This document shows, piece by piece, positions 16,544 through 23,529 of a stretch of 64,000 nucleotides of DNA. The notes under the pieces are model-generated. The model saw only the letters and a list, made by a program, of their open reading frames with translations, searched no databases and had not been told where the DNA came from. Location of the stretch: contig NZ_CP046242.1 in the NCBI RefSeq assembly GCF_023205095.1, positions 2,221,001 through 2,285,000 on the forward strand, read 5' to 3'. The number at the start of each line of letters is the position of its first letter. Within the stretch, counting starts at the first letter, position 1. Source of the stretch: Bizionia sp. M204. GTDB taxonomy: Bacteria > Bacteroidota > Bacteroidia > Flavobacteriales > Flavobacteriaceae. A program made the translations under genes and the position numbers.

Positions 16544-16732
16544 ACCTAACAATGTATATAAAACATAGCTAGTTAATGCCAAAATAAAGATTCGTGCCTA
16601 TTTGCAAGCACCGCCAAATTTACAAATTTGGCTTTAGTGAAAATTAAAAACAAAATTCGTAAATTTGGCTACGTTATAACCCGAAAATTAGTACATATTT
16701 ATACGCTACGTTTCATATACTAACCGTTAGCT
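16544..16732 (+). repeat. attC-like repeat R18 (family B, long)
   Basis: 189 bp. Left box ACCTAAC (extended TGCACCTAAC, pairing over 10 bases with GTTAGGTGCA opening C18), right box GTTAGCT. Confidence 0.9.
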
Positions 16733-16737
16733 ACAAT

Positions 16738-17193
16738 TTGAGAAACGACAAACTTTTGATATTAGATTTAGATGGAGTTCTAATAACAAATCCATCTTGG
16801 AAAGCCGACCGAATTCACTCGGATGGATATTCTGAATTTAATGAATCTTGTGTTGAAAATCTAAACAGACTTCTCACTCTTGCGGAATTTGACATTTGGT
16901 TGAGCTCAAATCGTCGAACCGTGAAAACTCTGAATGAATTTAATCTGATTTTTAAAAATCGTGGAATAAAAAAAGAAATCGTTGGATTTTTACCAGAATA
17001 CGCAGATTGCAGAAATCGAAAAGAGGAAATCCTAAAATTTATAACGGAATTTAAAGCGTCTGACTTTCTGATAATAGATGATGACAAATCACTAAACGGA
17101 CTGGATAGCGGAATAAAAGAAAGTCTGATTTTGACTGAATTGACAAAAGGCTTAAATAGTGAAAAATTAAAAGAGGCTATTGAAAAAATATGA
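16738..17193 (+). CDS. HAD-superfamily hydrolase-like protein (C19)
   Basis: 151 residues from TTG 16738, only 6 bases after the core site. Motif I is DLDGV at residues 10-14 with Asp10 as predicted nucleophile; WLSSNRR around residue 55 fits motif II, and FLIIDDDKS near 112 fits motif IV. It is short and closest in layout to the HAD domain found in Swiss-Army-knife RNA-repair proteins and to small nucleotide phosphatases; the substrate is not predictable. It overlaps the next gene by four bases (ATGA), so both are probably translated together. Confidence 0.72.
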   Translation: MRNDKLLILDLDGVLITNPSWKADRIHSDGYSEFNESCVENLNRLLTLAEFDIWLSSNRRTVKTLNEFNLIFKNRGIKKEIVGFLPEYADCRNRKEEILKFITEFKASDFLIIDDDKSLNGLDSGIKESLILTELTKGLNSEKLKEAIEKI

Positions 17194-17474
17194 AACGAAA
17201 TTGTCAAAAATGTTCTGATAGAGCATTTGAAGTTCCTGAATATACTCTTGAACAAAAAAAGATACTATCTGATTTAAAAGCAAATAAAAAACTCGGAGAA
17301 TTAATCACAAAAATAGAATCACTACACAATATCAAAAGTATTGATGCTAAATTTAATTTTATGCATATCAACACAAAATACGGAAAATGTAATCGTTGCA
17401 AAGTTGATAACCTTAAAGGAGAATATGTGATTTGTCCGAAATGTAAAGCGCTAAATTTCAATTGGAACGTATAA
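17190..17474 (+). CDS. Small double zinc-knuckle protein (C19)
   Basis: 94 residues. Two cysteine clusters are visible: NCQKCS at the N-terminus and CNRCKVDN..YVICPKCKAL in the C-terminal third, the second being a standard zinc ribbon. The middle is a lysine-rich helix. Overlaps the HAD gene by ATGA, which suggests a functional pair, perhaps nucleic-acid-related. No family name can be given. Confidence 0.65.
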   Translation: MKRNCQKCSDRAFEVPEYTLEQKKILSDLKANKKLGELITKIESLHNIKSIDAKFNFMHINTKYGKCNRCKVDNLKGEYVICPKCKALNFNWNV

Positions 17475-17481
17475 AAACTGT

Positions 17482-17613
17482 AGCTAACAAGGTGTATAAT
17501 TCATTGCAAGTTATAGCCAACTTACGAAAGTCCTCGCGGACTTTCTATCTGTGATTTATTTGCTAACTTTAGTGCTTAAACACGCAACGAAATCATACAC
17601 AGAGACGTTAGCC
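17482..17613 (+). repeat. attC-like repeat R19 (family A)
   Basis: 132 bp. Left box AGCTAAC (extended TGTAGCTAAC, pairing over 10 bases with GTTAGCTACA opening C19), right box GTTAGCC. Confidence 0.9.
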
Positions 17614-18726
17614 ACAAATTACCAGAAACTATGAAGAACAATGGAAAATCGTTAGAAAAAACTATCCGACTTATCCAAGAGACTTTAAAAGATTCTGAAA
17701 ACACAAAAATTTTTAATAATTATAAAATCGAAAACGAAAGCGGTCAGAAGCGAGAAATTGACATATTAATCGTTTCCTCAATAAATGATTTTGAAATTAA
17801 GATTGCGATTGAATGTAAAGATTATAATAAAAAAGTTCCTGTTAAAGAAATTGAAGCATTCGAATCGAAATGTGATAGGATTAAACAAATTAATAAGAAA
17901 GTTTTTGTTAGTACAAACGGATATCAAGCTGACGCAATAAATTCAGCAAAATATTACGGAATTGAATTACATACCGCAAATAAACTCAAAAAAGAAGATA
18001 TTCAAAGTTGGTTTCCAATAAAACAAATGGGACTTCAAATTGAGTCAAAATTTATCGCACCAACTCTATATTTAGATACTACACAGGAAATATTAGATAC
18101 TATTTTAAAAGAGTTTAATGGAATTGTTTACAGAGAGAACATTAATGAACCTATTAAAATAGAAACGCTTTTAATTGAGGCTATTGAAAATAATAAAAGG
18201 GTAATTATGAACCTTGCTATTGTTGAATGGATAAAATTGGAAGAAACGGAAAAAGACGAATCTTTCCCTATACAATTCAAACTTGACTTTAATGATTATT
18301 ATATAAAATCGACAGATATCGAAAAAATCAAACTTTTTGGATTAACATCAAGTGTATATGGAAAATTCGTGAAAAGAGATGCTACAATTTTAAGCGGGAG
18401 AATTGTTAAAGGTTCAAAAGAAAATGATATTACAAAATCTATAACAATAGACGTTGGAGGAAATATAAAAAGTGATATTATAATAGACAAAAATGAGGAA
18501 TTAACATTTTTCGCAACAAATGAAAAAGGGGAATCTGAAAAATTGAAATCTTTATTAACTTACAATACGAAGACAAAAAAATTTAGCGGTAAATAATCAG
18601 TGGCTAACAACGTATATAATTTATTGCTAGTTCTAGCCTACTTACGAAAATCCTCGCGGATTTTCTATTCGGTTTTTATTTGCTAAATTACGTGCTAATC
18701 CACGCAACAAACCATATACAAAACCG
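17608..18726 (+). mobile_element. Duplicated cassette C20, first copy (1119 bp)
   Basis: From TTAGCC to the G of the next core site this 1119-bp unit matches 30680-31798. Left flanks (..GAGACG and ..AGACCG) and right flanks (TTGGCAAAC and TTGGGCTTC) differ immediately outside, apart from the shared core bases. The unit is therefore one cassette: gene plus its own repeat, minus the first base of the core. Confidence 0.92.
17631..18596 (+). CDS. PD-(D/E)xK restriction-endonuclease-like protein (C20)
   Basis: 321 residues. The N-terminal ~125 residues form an Mrr-like nuclease domain: Asp44 in REIDILIVS, then IECKDY with Glu61 and Lys63, the D-(E)xK metal-binding triad, followed by a helix and KVFVSTNGYQADAINSAKYYGIEL, the typical final strand-helix of these enzymes. 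The remaining ~190 residues are strand-rich and may recognise the target; I do not recognise them. Stand-alone nucleases of this type can restrict foreign or modified DNA. No partner methylase is in the cassette. The gene has an identical copy at 30703-31668. Confidence 0.8.
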   Translation: MKNNGKSLEKTIRLIQETLKDSENTKIFNNYKIENESGQKREIDILIVSSINDFEIKIAIECKDYNKKVPVKEIEAFESKCDRIKQINKKVFVSTNGYQADAINSAKYYGIELHTANKLKKEDIQSWFPIKQMGLQIESKFIAPTLYLDTTQEILDTILKEFNGIVYRENINEPIKIETLLIEAIENNKRVIMNLAIVEWIKLEETEKDESFPIQFKLDFNDYYIKSTDIEKIKLFGLTSSVYGKFVKRDATILSGRIVKGSKENDITKSITIDVGGNIKSDIIIDKNEELTFFATNEKGESEKLKSLLTYNTKTKKFSGK

Positions 18727-18732
18727 TTGGCA
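18602..18732 (+). repeat. attC-like repeat R20 (family A)
   Basis: 131 bp. Left box GGCTAAC, right box GTTGGCA. Identical to R35 up to the G of the core, as it travels with the duplicated cassette. Confidence 0.92.
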
Positions 18733-18738
18733 AACATT

Positions 18739-19242
18739 ATGAAAAAAATTTCGTTATTGATTTTAATTTTGAGTTTTATGAATTGTAATTCTGACAAAAA
18801 ATCAGCGGAATTAAAAACTGATTCTTATAAACTGAACTCTAATTTAATTGGTATTTACGAATACAAAACATCTGAACAATCCGAAAATCATTATATAGTA
18901 ATTGACACGCTGAATGGAAAATATAGCGGACTTTATTACGGAACGGAAGATAGTGGCGGACATGGCGTTTTCTTTTATGGAAACAAAATGGAAAAATTGA
19001 ATATAGAAAAAAAGAGAATTAGCTTTGAAATTGGAACCAGAGAACTTTACGAAACTACACGAATGAGAATTGTAAAGCATAAAATAGATTTAGAGAAAGA
19101 CTCTACAAATGGAATTTCAAAAGGTCAATTAAAATATAACGGAGAAATATCAAAAAACGGATTTAAATTAAATTGTGAATCTAAATATGAATATTGCTGG
19201 GAAAATGAACTGAATTTTAAAAAACTAACCGAAAAAAAATAA
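18739..19242 (+). CDS. Lipoprotein of unknown function (C21)
   Basis: 167 residues from ATG 18739 (a TTG in the core site is rejected). The signal peptide ends in a lipobox LSFMNC with Cys18 as the lipid-attachment site, then a polar linker. The mature part is strand-rich with glycine turns (GKYSGLYYGTEDSGGHGVFFYGN), as in small beta-barrel lipoproteins of Bacteroidota. No enzymatic motif is seen. Sole gene of its cassette; the leader is the short form ACATT-ATG. Confidence 0.72.
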   Translation: MKKISLLILILSFMNCNSDKKSAELKTDSYKLNSNLIGIYEYKTSEQSENHYIVIDTLNGKYSGLYYGTEDSGGHGVFFYGNKMEKLNIEKKRISFEIGTRELYETTRMRIVKHKIDLEKDSTNGISKGQLKYNGEISKNGFKLNCESKYEYCWENELNFKKLTEKK

Positions 19243-19247
19243 CGATT

Positions 19248-19379
19248 TGCCAACAACGTGTATAATTAATGGCTAGTTCAAGCCTACTTACGAAAATCCT
19301 CGCGGATTTTCTATCTGTGATTTATTTGCTAAATTAGTTGCTTAAAACACGCCAAAAATCATACACAAAACCGTTACCT
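19248..19379 (+). repeat. attC-like repeat R21 (family A)
   Basis: 132 bp. Left box TGCCAAC (extended TTTGCCAAC, pairing with GTTGGCAAA), right box GTTACCT. Confidence 0.9.
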
Positions 19380-19657
19380 ACAATAGCGTAACGCCATAAA
19401 AACTCACCATTCTTACGCAAAACTAAACGGCAAATCTGATCGCACTCAAACGGATAAAACTTTTGATTGAACAAACATTTTACACTTTCGATTTATCACT
19501 GTTGCGTTAATCTTTATGATTTCCGACCTGCCACTGTTACGGAATATTACGCCGATTTTTAGCACCTTTACACTTCGTTTTAAATAGCCATTTATTGCCC
19601 AGTTTAAAGTTTCGTTTTTTTCAGAATTTTAAGTCAGAAATATTGAAAAACTACTGT
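19380..19657. other. Cassette C22 without a gene, with internal repeats
   Basis: About 280 bases, no credible ORF. The ends pair over 10 bases (GTTACCTACA and CTGTAGGTAAC), so the cassette is intact. Two copies of a motif around TTCCGAYYTRYCACTGTTRCG lie at 19487-19508 and 19521-19552; two further copies are in the next cassette. Confidence 0.6.
19487..19552 (+). repeat. CACTGTT motif, copies 1 and 2
   Basis: TTCGATTTATCACTGTTGCG at 19487-19506 and TTCCGACCTGCCACTGTTAC at 19521-19540, the second continuing GGAATATTACGC. The same motif occurs twice in C23. Confidence 0.65.
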
Positions 19658-19799
19658 AGGTAACATGGTGTATAAAAAATGCTTATTTTAGTCCCTAATC
19701 AAGTGTAAATGTGCGTTTGCTACCTTCCGATTTTCCTGCGGAAAATCCTCGGACGCAAACTCGCCCATTTCATACACTTACCGTTGGCAACCATTGCTG
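19658..19799 (+). repeat. attC-like repeat R22 (family D)
   Basis: 142 bp. Left box AGGTAAC, right box GTTGGCA. Core stem GATTTTCC-tgcg-GGAAAATC. Almost identical to R23. Confidence 0.9.
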
Positions 19800-19836
19800 T
19801 ACCCCAAAATTTCTAAAAAAAGATCTCACTCTATTC

Positions 19837-19905
19837 TTCCGATTTATCACTGTTACGGAACATAACGCACTTCCGATTTACCACTGTTGCGCTCAATTCT
19901 GTCGC
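19837..19905 (+). repeat. CACTGTT motif, copies 3 and 4 (cassette C23)
   Basis: TTCCGATTTATCACTGTTAC at 19837-19856 (continuing GGAACATAACGC) and TTCCGATTTACCACTGTTGC at 19871-19890. They lie inside the gene-free cassette C23 (19794-19996), whose ends GTTGGCAACC and GGTTGCCAAC pair over 10 bases. No ORF of coding character is seen in C23. Confidence 0.65.
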
Positions 19906-19989
19906 TTTAATAAAACTAAAAAATCGATTTTAAACTGCAGACTGGCTTCATACCCAATCCAACCGCCTGGTTTTTAAAAAATAAACGGT

Positions 19990-20121
19990 TGCCAACATAG
20001 TGTATAAAAAATGCTTACTTTAGTCCCTAATCAAGTGTAAATGTGCGTTTGCTACCTTCCGATTTTCCTGCGGAAAATCCTCGGACGCAAACTCGCCCAT
20101 TTCATACACTTACCGTTCTAC
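19990..20121 (+). repeat. attC-like repeat R23 (family D)
   Basis: 132 bp. Left box TGCCAAC, right box GTTCTAC, the only right box with C after GTT. It still pairs over 10 bases (GTTCTACACA and TGTGTAGAAC) with the end of C24. Confidence 0.9.
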
Positions 20122-20127
20122 ACAATT

Positions 20128-20853
20128 ATGAAAAAAACATTCGTCAACCTTTTAATCTTAGTTCTATTTATATCCTGTAGTGGAGATGACCAAACTGAAT
20201 ATTCAGTTGATAGTGAAATAATTATAGAGGACTTGATTGAAGACAAAACTGAATTTCTTGAAAACTTAATTAACCAAAAAATTGACGACCCAAATAACAC
20301 AAATAATGTCGATTTTACTACCCAATACGAAAACTATTACTTATTAGAATCAAGTTACTTGAGCGAATTAAACAGCTTGAAAAACAATTTAGAGAGCAAT
20401 AAAAGTAATAAATTTCAAAATTTTGAGCTTGACAAAATCAATCAATCACAAATTAATGCATCTGCTAAAACCATAGTTGAAAGACTTGACCAGTCATTCT
20501 TTGAGGCATTTCTTTGGGAAAGTATATTTGATATTATTTTTGTCTTTTTTCTTGAATTGTTATTAGTGATAATTGTAGCAATTATTTTAATTGCGGTATT
20601 ATTTAGCGGTAATATTAGAGAAAATTCTCGTTTTATTCCAGAAACAGAAGGTTGTGGTTGTTTTTCAATACCTATGATGCTATTTGTCGGTGCTATTCTC
20701 TTTGCCGTTTTTGTAAGACCAGCAGAAAGAATTGGGTTAGTTTCATCGTCAAGAGATAAGGAAGTCGAGAAAAAAATAGAAATTATCATTGAAAATGACT
20801 TAATGAAATTACAAACGGTAAAGGAATTTAATATCAAACTAATTGAAGAATGA
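20128..20853 (+). CDS. Membrane lipoprotein, partner of secreted nuclease-like protein (C24)
   Basis: 241 residues from ATG 20128. The N-terminal signal ends in LFISC (lipobox, Cys18). An acidic helical region follows, then two membrane helices near residues 130-155 (FDIIFVFFLELLLVIIVAIILI) and 172-192 (FSIPMMLFVGAILFAVFV), and an acidic/basic helical tail. A protein with both a lipid anchor and membrane helices is unusual. It overlaps the next gene by ATGA, so the two are probably made in equal amounts and may act together in the envelope. No family recognised. Confidence 0.68.
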   Translation: MKKTFVNLLILVLFISCSGDDQTEYSVDSEIIIEDLIEDKTEFLENLINQKIDDPNNTNNVDFTTQYENYYLLESSYLSELNSLKNNLESNKSNKFQNFELDKINQSQINASAKTIVERLDQSFFEAFLWESIFDIIFVFFLELLLVIIVAIILIAVLFSGNIRENSRFIPETEGCGCFSIPMMLFVGAILFAVFVRPAERIGLVSSSRDKEVEKKIEIIIENDLMKLQTVKEFNIKLIEE

Positions 20854-21653
20854 AAAAGTACCTAATATTATTGTTTTTAGTTTCTCAAATTAGTTTGGCT
20901 CAAAGAGCTACTGCTCGTAAAGCTGTTAGTGAAACAATTGAGCTAATTACCAAAAACTCATATAAACTATTAAGTCTAAAATCAGCTGATGAACTTATTA
21001 CCTCTTATTCTACGTTTTTGGTAAAAAACGGTTTAGGTAGAGAAACTCGTATTTCAAATTCGGCAATTAAAAATATATTAGAAGATATTAATACTTTAAG
21101 AGGTAAAGATGATTTAATTAAGGTTGGACAAAAATTATCTACATTAAATTCTAATAACCTCAATAGCATAAAAGGATTTTTAGCAGAAGAACTTCACTTC
21201 AATGAACTATTAAAATTAAAAAACATAGACAATATTAACTTAAACTCTTCCTATAAAACCTCTGACTTTGTTCAGTCTAAGCAGTTAGAATTTATAAAAA
21301 AGAACCGTTTTAATAACAAAGACCTTTATTTACACAAGCAAGTAGAAATTGACTTAATTGCCTCAAAGAACAACAATAAATTTTTGATAGAAGTTAAAAA
21401 CATAGACAGTAACTTTTCAGAAAGTCGATTTTTAAAATACTTTAGTCAAATCGTTAAGCAAAAAGCTTTTGCAGATGAAAACGGAATTAAATTTGTTTAC
21501 TGGAGTAACGTTGGAACATCACTTCTATCTACCGAGCAAGTAAAACGAATGGAGTCTATTGGAGTCATTGTTTTACAAAAAGGTAGTACATCACCGATAG
21601 TCAATGCAAAAATCAATATGAATAGAATTAAAAGAGAACTTGCGAAATTATAG
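20850..21653 (+). CDS. Exported protein with PD-(D/E)xK nuclease-like motif (C24)
   Basis: 267 residues. Residues 1-18 form a signal peptide ending in SLAQ, the usual cleavage site in Bacteroidota. The C-terminal half holds VEIDLIAS (Asp168) and FLIEVKN (Glu181, Lys183) with the spacing and strand pattern of a PD-(D/E)xK nuclease core, followed by helices and FVYWSN / IGVIVLQ strands. An exported nuclease of this fold next to a membrane lipoprotein could be a contact-dependent toxin or a surface DNA-degrading enzyme; both are inference. Translationally coupled to the upstream gene. Confidence 0.65.
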   Translation: MKKYLILLFLVSQISLAQRATARKAVSETIELITKNSYKLLSLKSADELITSYSTFLVKNGLGRETRISNSAIKNILEDINTLRGKDDLIKVGQKLSTLNSNNLNSIKGFLAEELHFNELLKLKNIDNINLNSSYKTSDFVQSKQLEFIKKNRFNNKDLYLHKQVEIDLIASKNNNKFLIEVKNIDSNFSESRFLKYFSQIVKQKAFADENGIKFVYWSNVGTSLLSTEQVKRMESIGVIVLQKGSTSPIVNAKINMNRIKRELAKL

Positions 21654-21667
21654 CGCATAATAACTGT

Positions 21668-21798
21668 GTAGAACAACGTATATAAAAAATAGCGGTTTGA
21701 TCGCTTAAACGAAAGAAAATTAACAAATTAAAGGTCAGTTATAATCCGAAAATTTAGTGCTTAAAATCCGCTACTTTTCATATACAAGACCGTTAGCT
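21668..21798 (+). repeat. attC-like repeat R24 (family B without the AT hairpin)
   Basis: 131 bp. Left box GTAGAAC (non-canonical), right box GTTAGCT. Outer arms as in R13 (ATAGCG / CGCTAC), but the long AT hairpin is missing. Confidence 0.86.
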
Positions 21799-21816
21799 GC
21801 AAGTTAAAACAACACT

Positions 21817-22383
21817 ATGCCAATATTTACAAAACAAGCATTTACAACACTGACAGAAAATCGAACTGCTTCTCGAGGGAAGAACTTATACACAGTTCTG
21901 AATGAAGCCAAAGTTGAATTAAAGACTGCATCTAAAATTGGTATTTTTCTTTCTCATTCACATAAAGATAAAAGCCTTATCAAAGAAGCAATAGCTTTTT
22001 TTAAAGCAATTAATGTATCTGTGTATGTCGATTGGATGGACGAAAGTATGCCTGAAAAAACAAGTGGTGTAACTGCTGTGAAGATTAAATCCAAAATTAT
22101 TACAAATGACAAATTCATTTTACTTGCTACAAACGATGCTGTCATTTCAAAATGGTGTAATTGGGAATTAGGAATTGGAGACACATATAAATTTTCTAAA
22201 GATAATCTTGCCATATTACCTCTATCGGAAAATAGTGGTTCTTGGTATGGGAATGAATATCTTCAGATTTATCCACATATCGAATCGGTAACTCGTGGAA
22301 ATGATGGGATTTATGATAACATTTTTAGAATAATATATCCAGATGGTTCACATAAATGGTTGAGCGATTGGCTAAAAGAATAA
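21817..22383 (+). CDS. TIR-domain protein, predicted NAD-processing enzyme (C25, gene 1)
   Basis: 188 residues. The TIR domain covers about residues 39-165: IGIFLSHSHKD (box 1), SVYVDWMDESMP (box 2), KIITNDKFILLATNDAVISK and WCNWELGIGD, where Glu117 is at the place of the catalytic glutamate of NAD-cleaving TIRs. There is no membrane helix. Together with the next two genes (3 and 1 bases apart) it forms a compact three-gene cassette. In Thoeris-type defence, TIR proteins make a cyclic ADP-ribose signal on infection that activates an effector; this gene could be the signal maker or the NAD-depleting effector. Antiphage function is inferred from family and context. Confidence 0.82.
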   Translation: MPIFTKQAFTTLTENRTASRGKNLYTVLNEAKVELKTASKIGIFLSHSHKDKSLIKEAIAFFKAINVSVYVDWMDESMPEKTSGVTAVKIKSKIITNDKFILLATNDAVISKWCNWELGIGDTYKFSKDNLAILPLSENSGSWYGNEYLQIYPHIESVTRGNDGIYDNIFRIIYPDGSHKWLSDWLKE

Positions 22384-22386
22384 ACA

Positions 22387-22785
22387 ATGGAAAATAAAAG
22401 AAAACATTTAGAATTTATTCAATTGGTAATAACCAGAATGAATGTAAATTCTTTTTTACTTAAAGGTTGGTCAGTTACTTTAGTAGCTGCATTATTTGCT
22501 TTTGCAGCCAAAGATTCAGATATAAGTTATGTAATAATCACTTATGTATCTACACCAATATTTTGGTTGCTTGATGCGTATTATTTAAGCCTTGAAAGGC
22601 AATACAGAGGACTTTATAACTCTGTTAAAAACAAAGAAGAAGAAAATATAGATTTTGATATGAATGCGAAACCATACGACAAAGGAAAAGACTCTTGGTT
22701 ATCTTCAATCTTCTCGGTAACTCTATTATTTTTCTATGGAGGTTTGGTAGCAATAACTTTAATAATAATGTTTGTAATTAATTAA
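22387..22785 (+). CDS. Small membrane protein of a TIR cassette (C25, gene 2)
   Basis: 132 residues with three predicted membrane helices (about 24-41, 46-66 and 107-130) and a charged loop between helices two and three (YSLERQYRGLYNSVKNKEEENI). It lies between two TIR-type genes with almost no spacing. Proteins like this are seen beside TIR genes in other bacteria, which suggests a pore-forming or membrane-signalling effector, similar in position to the membrane effectors of Thoeris II or CBASS. No named domain recognised. Confidence 0.65.
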   Translation: MENKRKHLEFIQLVITRMNVNSFLLKGWSVTLVAALFAFAAKDSDISYVIITYVSTPIFWLLDAYYLSLERQYRGLYNSVKNKEEENIDFDMNAKPYDKGKDSWLSSIFSVTLLFFYGGLVAITLIIMFVIN

Positions 22786-22786
22786 T

Positions 22787-23371
22787 ATGGCCAAAAGAGT
22801 ATTTTTTAGTTTTCATCACGATGATGTAAAATCTTTTAGAGCCAATGTAGTTAGGCAACATTGGGTTACAAAACCAAATAGAGAAGTTGCAGGTTTTTTT
22901 GATGCTTCAATTTGGGAAAAAGCGAAAAAAGAGGGTTTTATTGCTCTAAAACGAATGATTAATTCAGGACTTAAAAACACCTCAAACACTTGTGTTTTAA
23001 TTGGAACTGAAACATACAAACGTCCTTGGGTTAGATATGAAATTATCAAATCTTTTGTTAGAGGCAACCATATTATCGGTGTTCACATCAATGGAATTAG
23101 AGATAAAAATAAGCAAACAAAAAACACAGGAAAAAACCCTTTTAGCTATTTAGGTTATAGATACAATGATTCTGGAACTCATATTACTTTTTTTGAATAT
23201 TTAAATGGCAAATGGATTGAGTATTCATCCGTTGATAATAAGTCGACTTTTAAACTGACAAAAGCAAAACCATCCAAGAAAAATGAATTTATAAAATTTT
23301 CTGAATTATACAAAACGTATTTATGGAATAAGGACAAAGGATATGAAAACTTTGGTACTTGGATAAAATAA
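22787..23371 (+). CDS. TIR-like ThsB/MTH538-type protein (C25, gene 3)
   Basis: 194 residues. The start KRVFFSFHHDD..F..N, the middle NTCVLIGTETYKRPWVRYEI and the strand HIIGVHINGI match the MTH538/DUF1863 TIR-like fold that defines ThsB sensors of the Thoeris system, where the protein detects phage components and produces a nucleotide signal. Glutamate in WVRYEI is at the catalytic position. The gene follows the membrane protein by one base. Two different TIR-fold proteins plus a membrane protein in one cassette is not an arrangement I can assign to a described Thoeris type. Confidence 0.8.
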   Translation: MAKRVFFSFHHDDVKSFRANVVRQHWVTKPNREVAGFFDASIWEKAKKEGFIALKRMINSGLKNTSNTCVLIGTETYKRPWVRYEIIKSFVRGNHIIGVHINGIRDKNKQTKNTGKNPFSYLGYRYNDSGTHITFFEYLNGKWIEYSSVDNKSTFKLTKAKPSKKNEFIKFSELYKTYLWNKDKGYENFGTWIK

Positions 23372-23376
23372 CCAGC

Positions 23377-23507
23377 AGCTAACAACGTGTATAATTAATG
23401 GCTAGTTCGAGCTTGCTTACGAAAATCCTCGCGGATTTTCTATTAGGTTTTTATTTGCTAAATTAGGTGCTTAAACACGCCACTAATCATACACAAAACC
23501 GTTAGCA
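23377..23507 (+). repeat. attC-like repeat R25 (family A)
   Basis: 131 bp. Left box AGCTAAC (extended GCAGCTAAC, pairing with GTTAGCTGC), right box GTTAGCA. Confidence 0.9.
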
Positions 23508-23529
23508 AACATTAAAACGATTTGCTAAC
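23502..23529 (+). mobile_element. Empty cassette C26 body
   Basis: Between the right box of R25 (GTTAGCA at 23501) and the left box of R26 (TGCTAAC at 23523) there are 15 bases. The ends pair as GTTAGCAAA and TTTGCTAAC. The cassette consists of a repeat with no cargo upstream of it. Confidence 0.8.

Noticed and set aside
19711-19977. 88-codon frame across repeat R22
   Set aside because: It reads through a repeat and gene-free cassette; codon and residue use are not protein-like.
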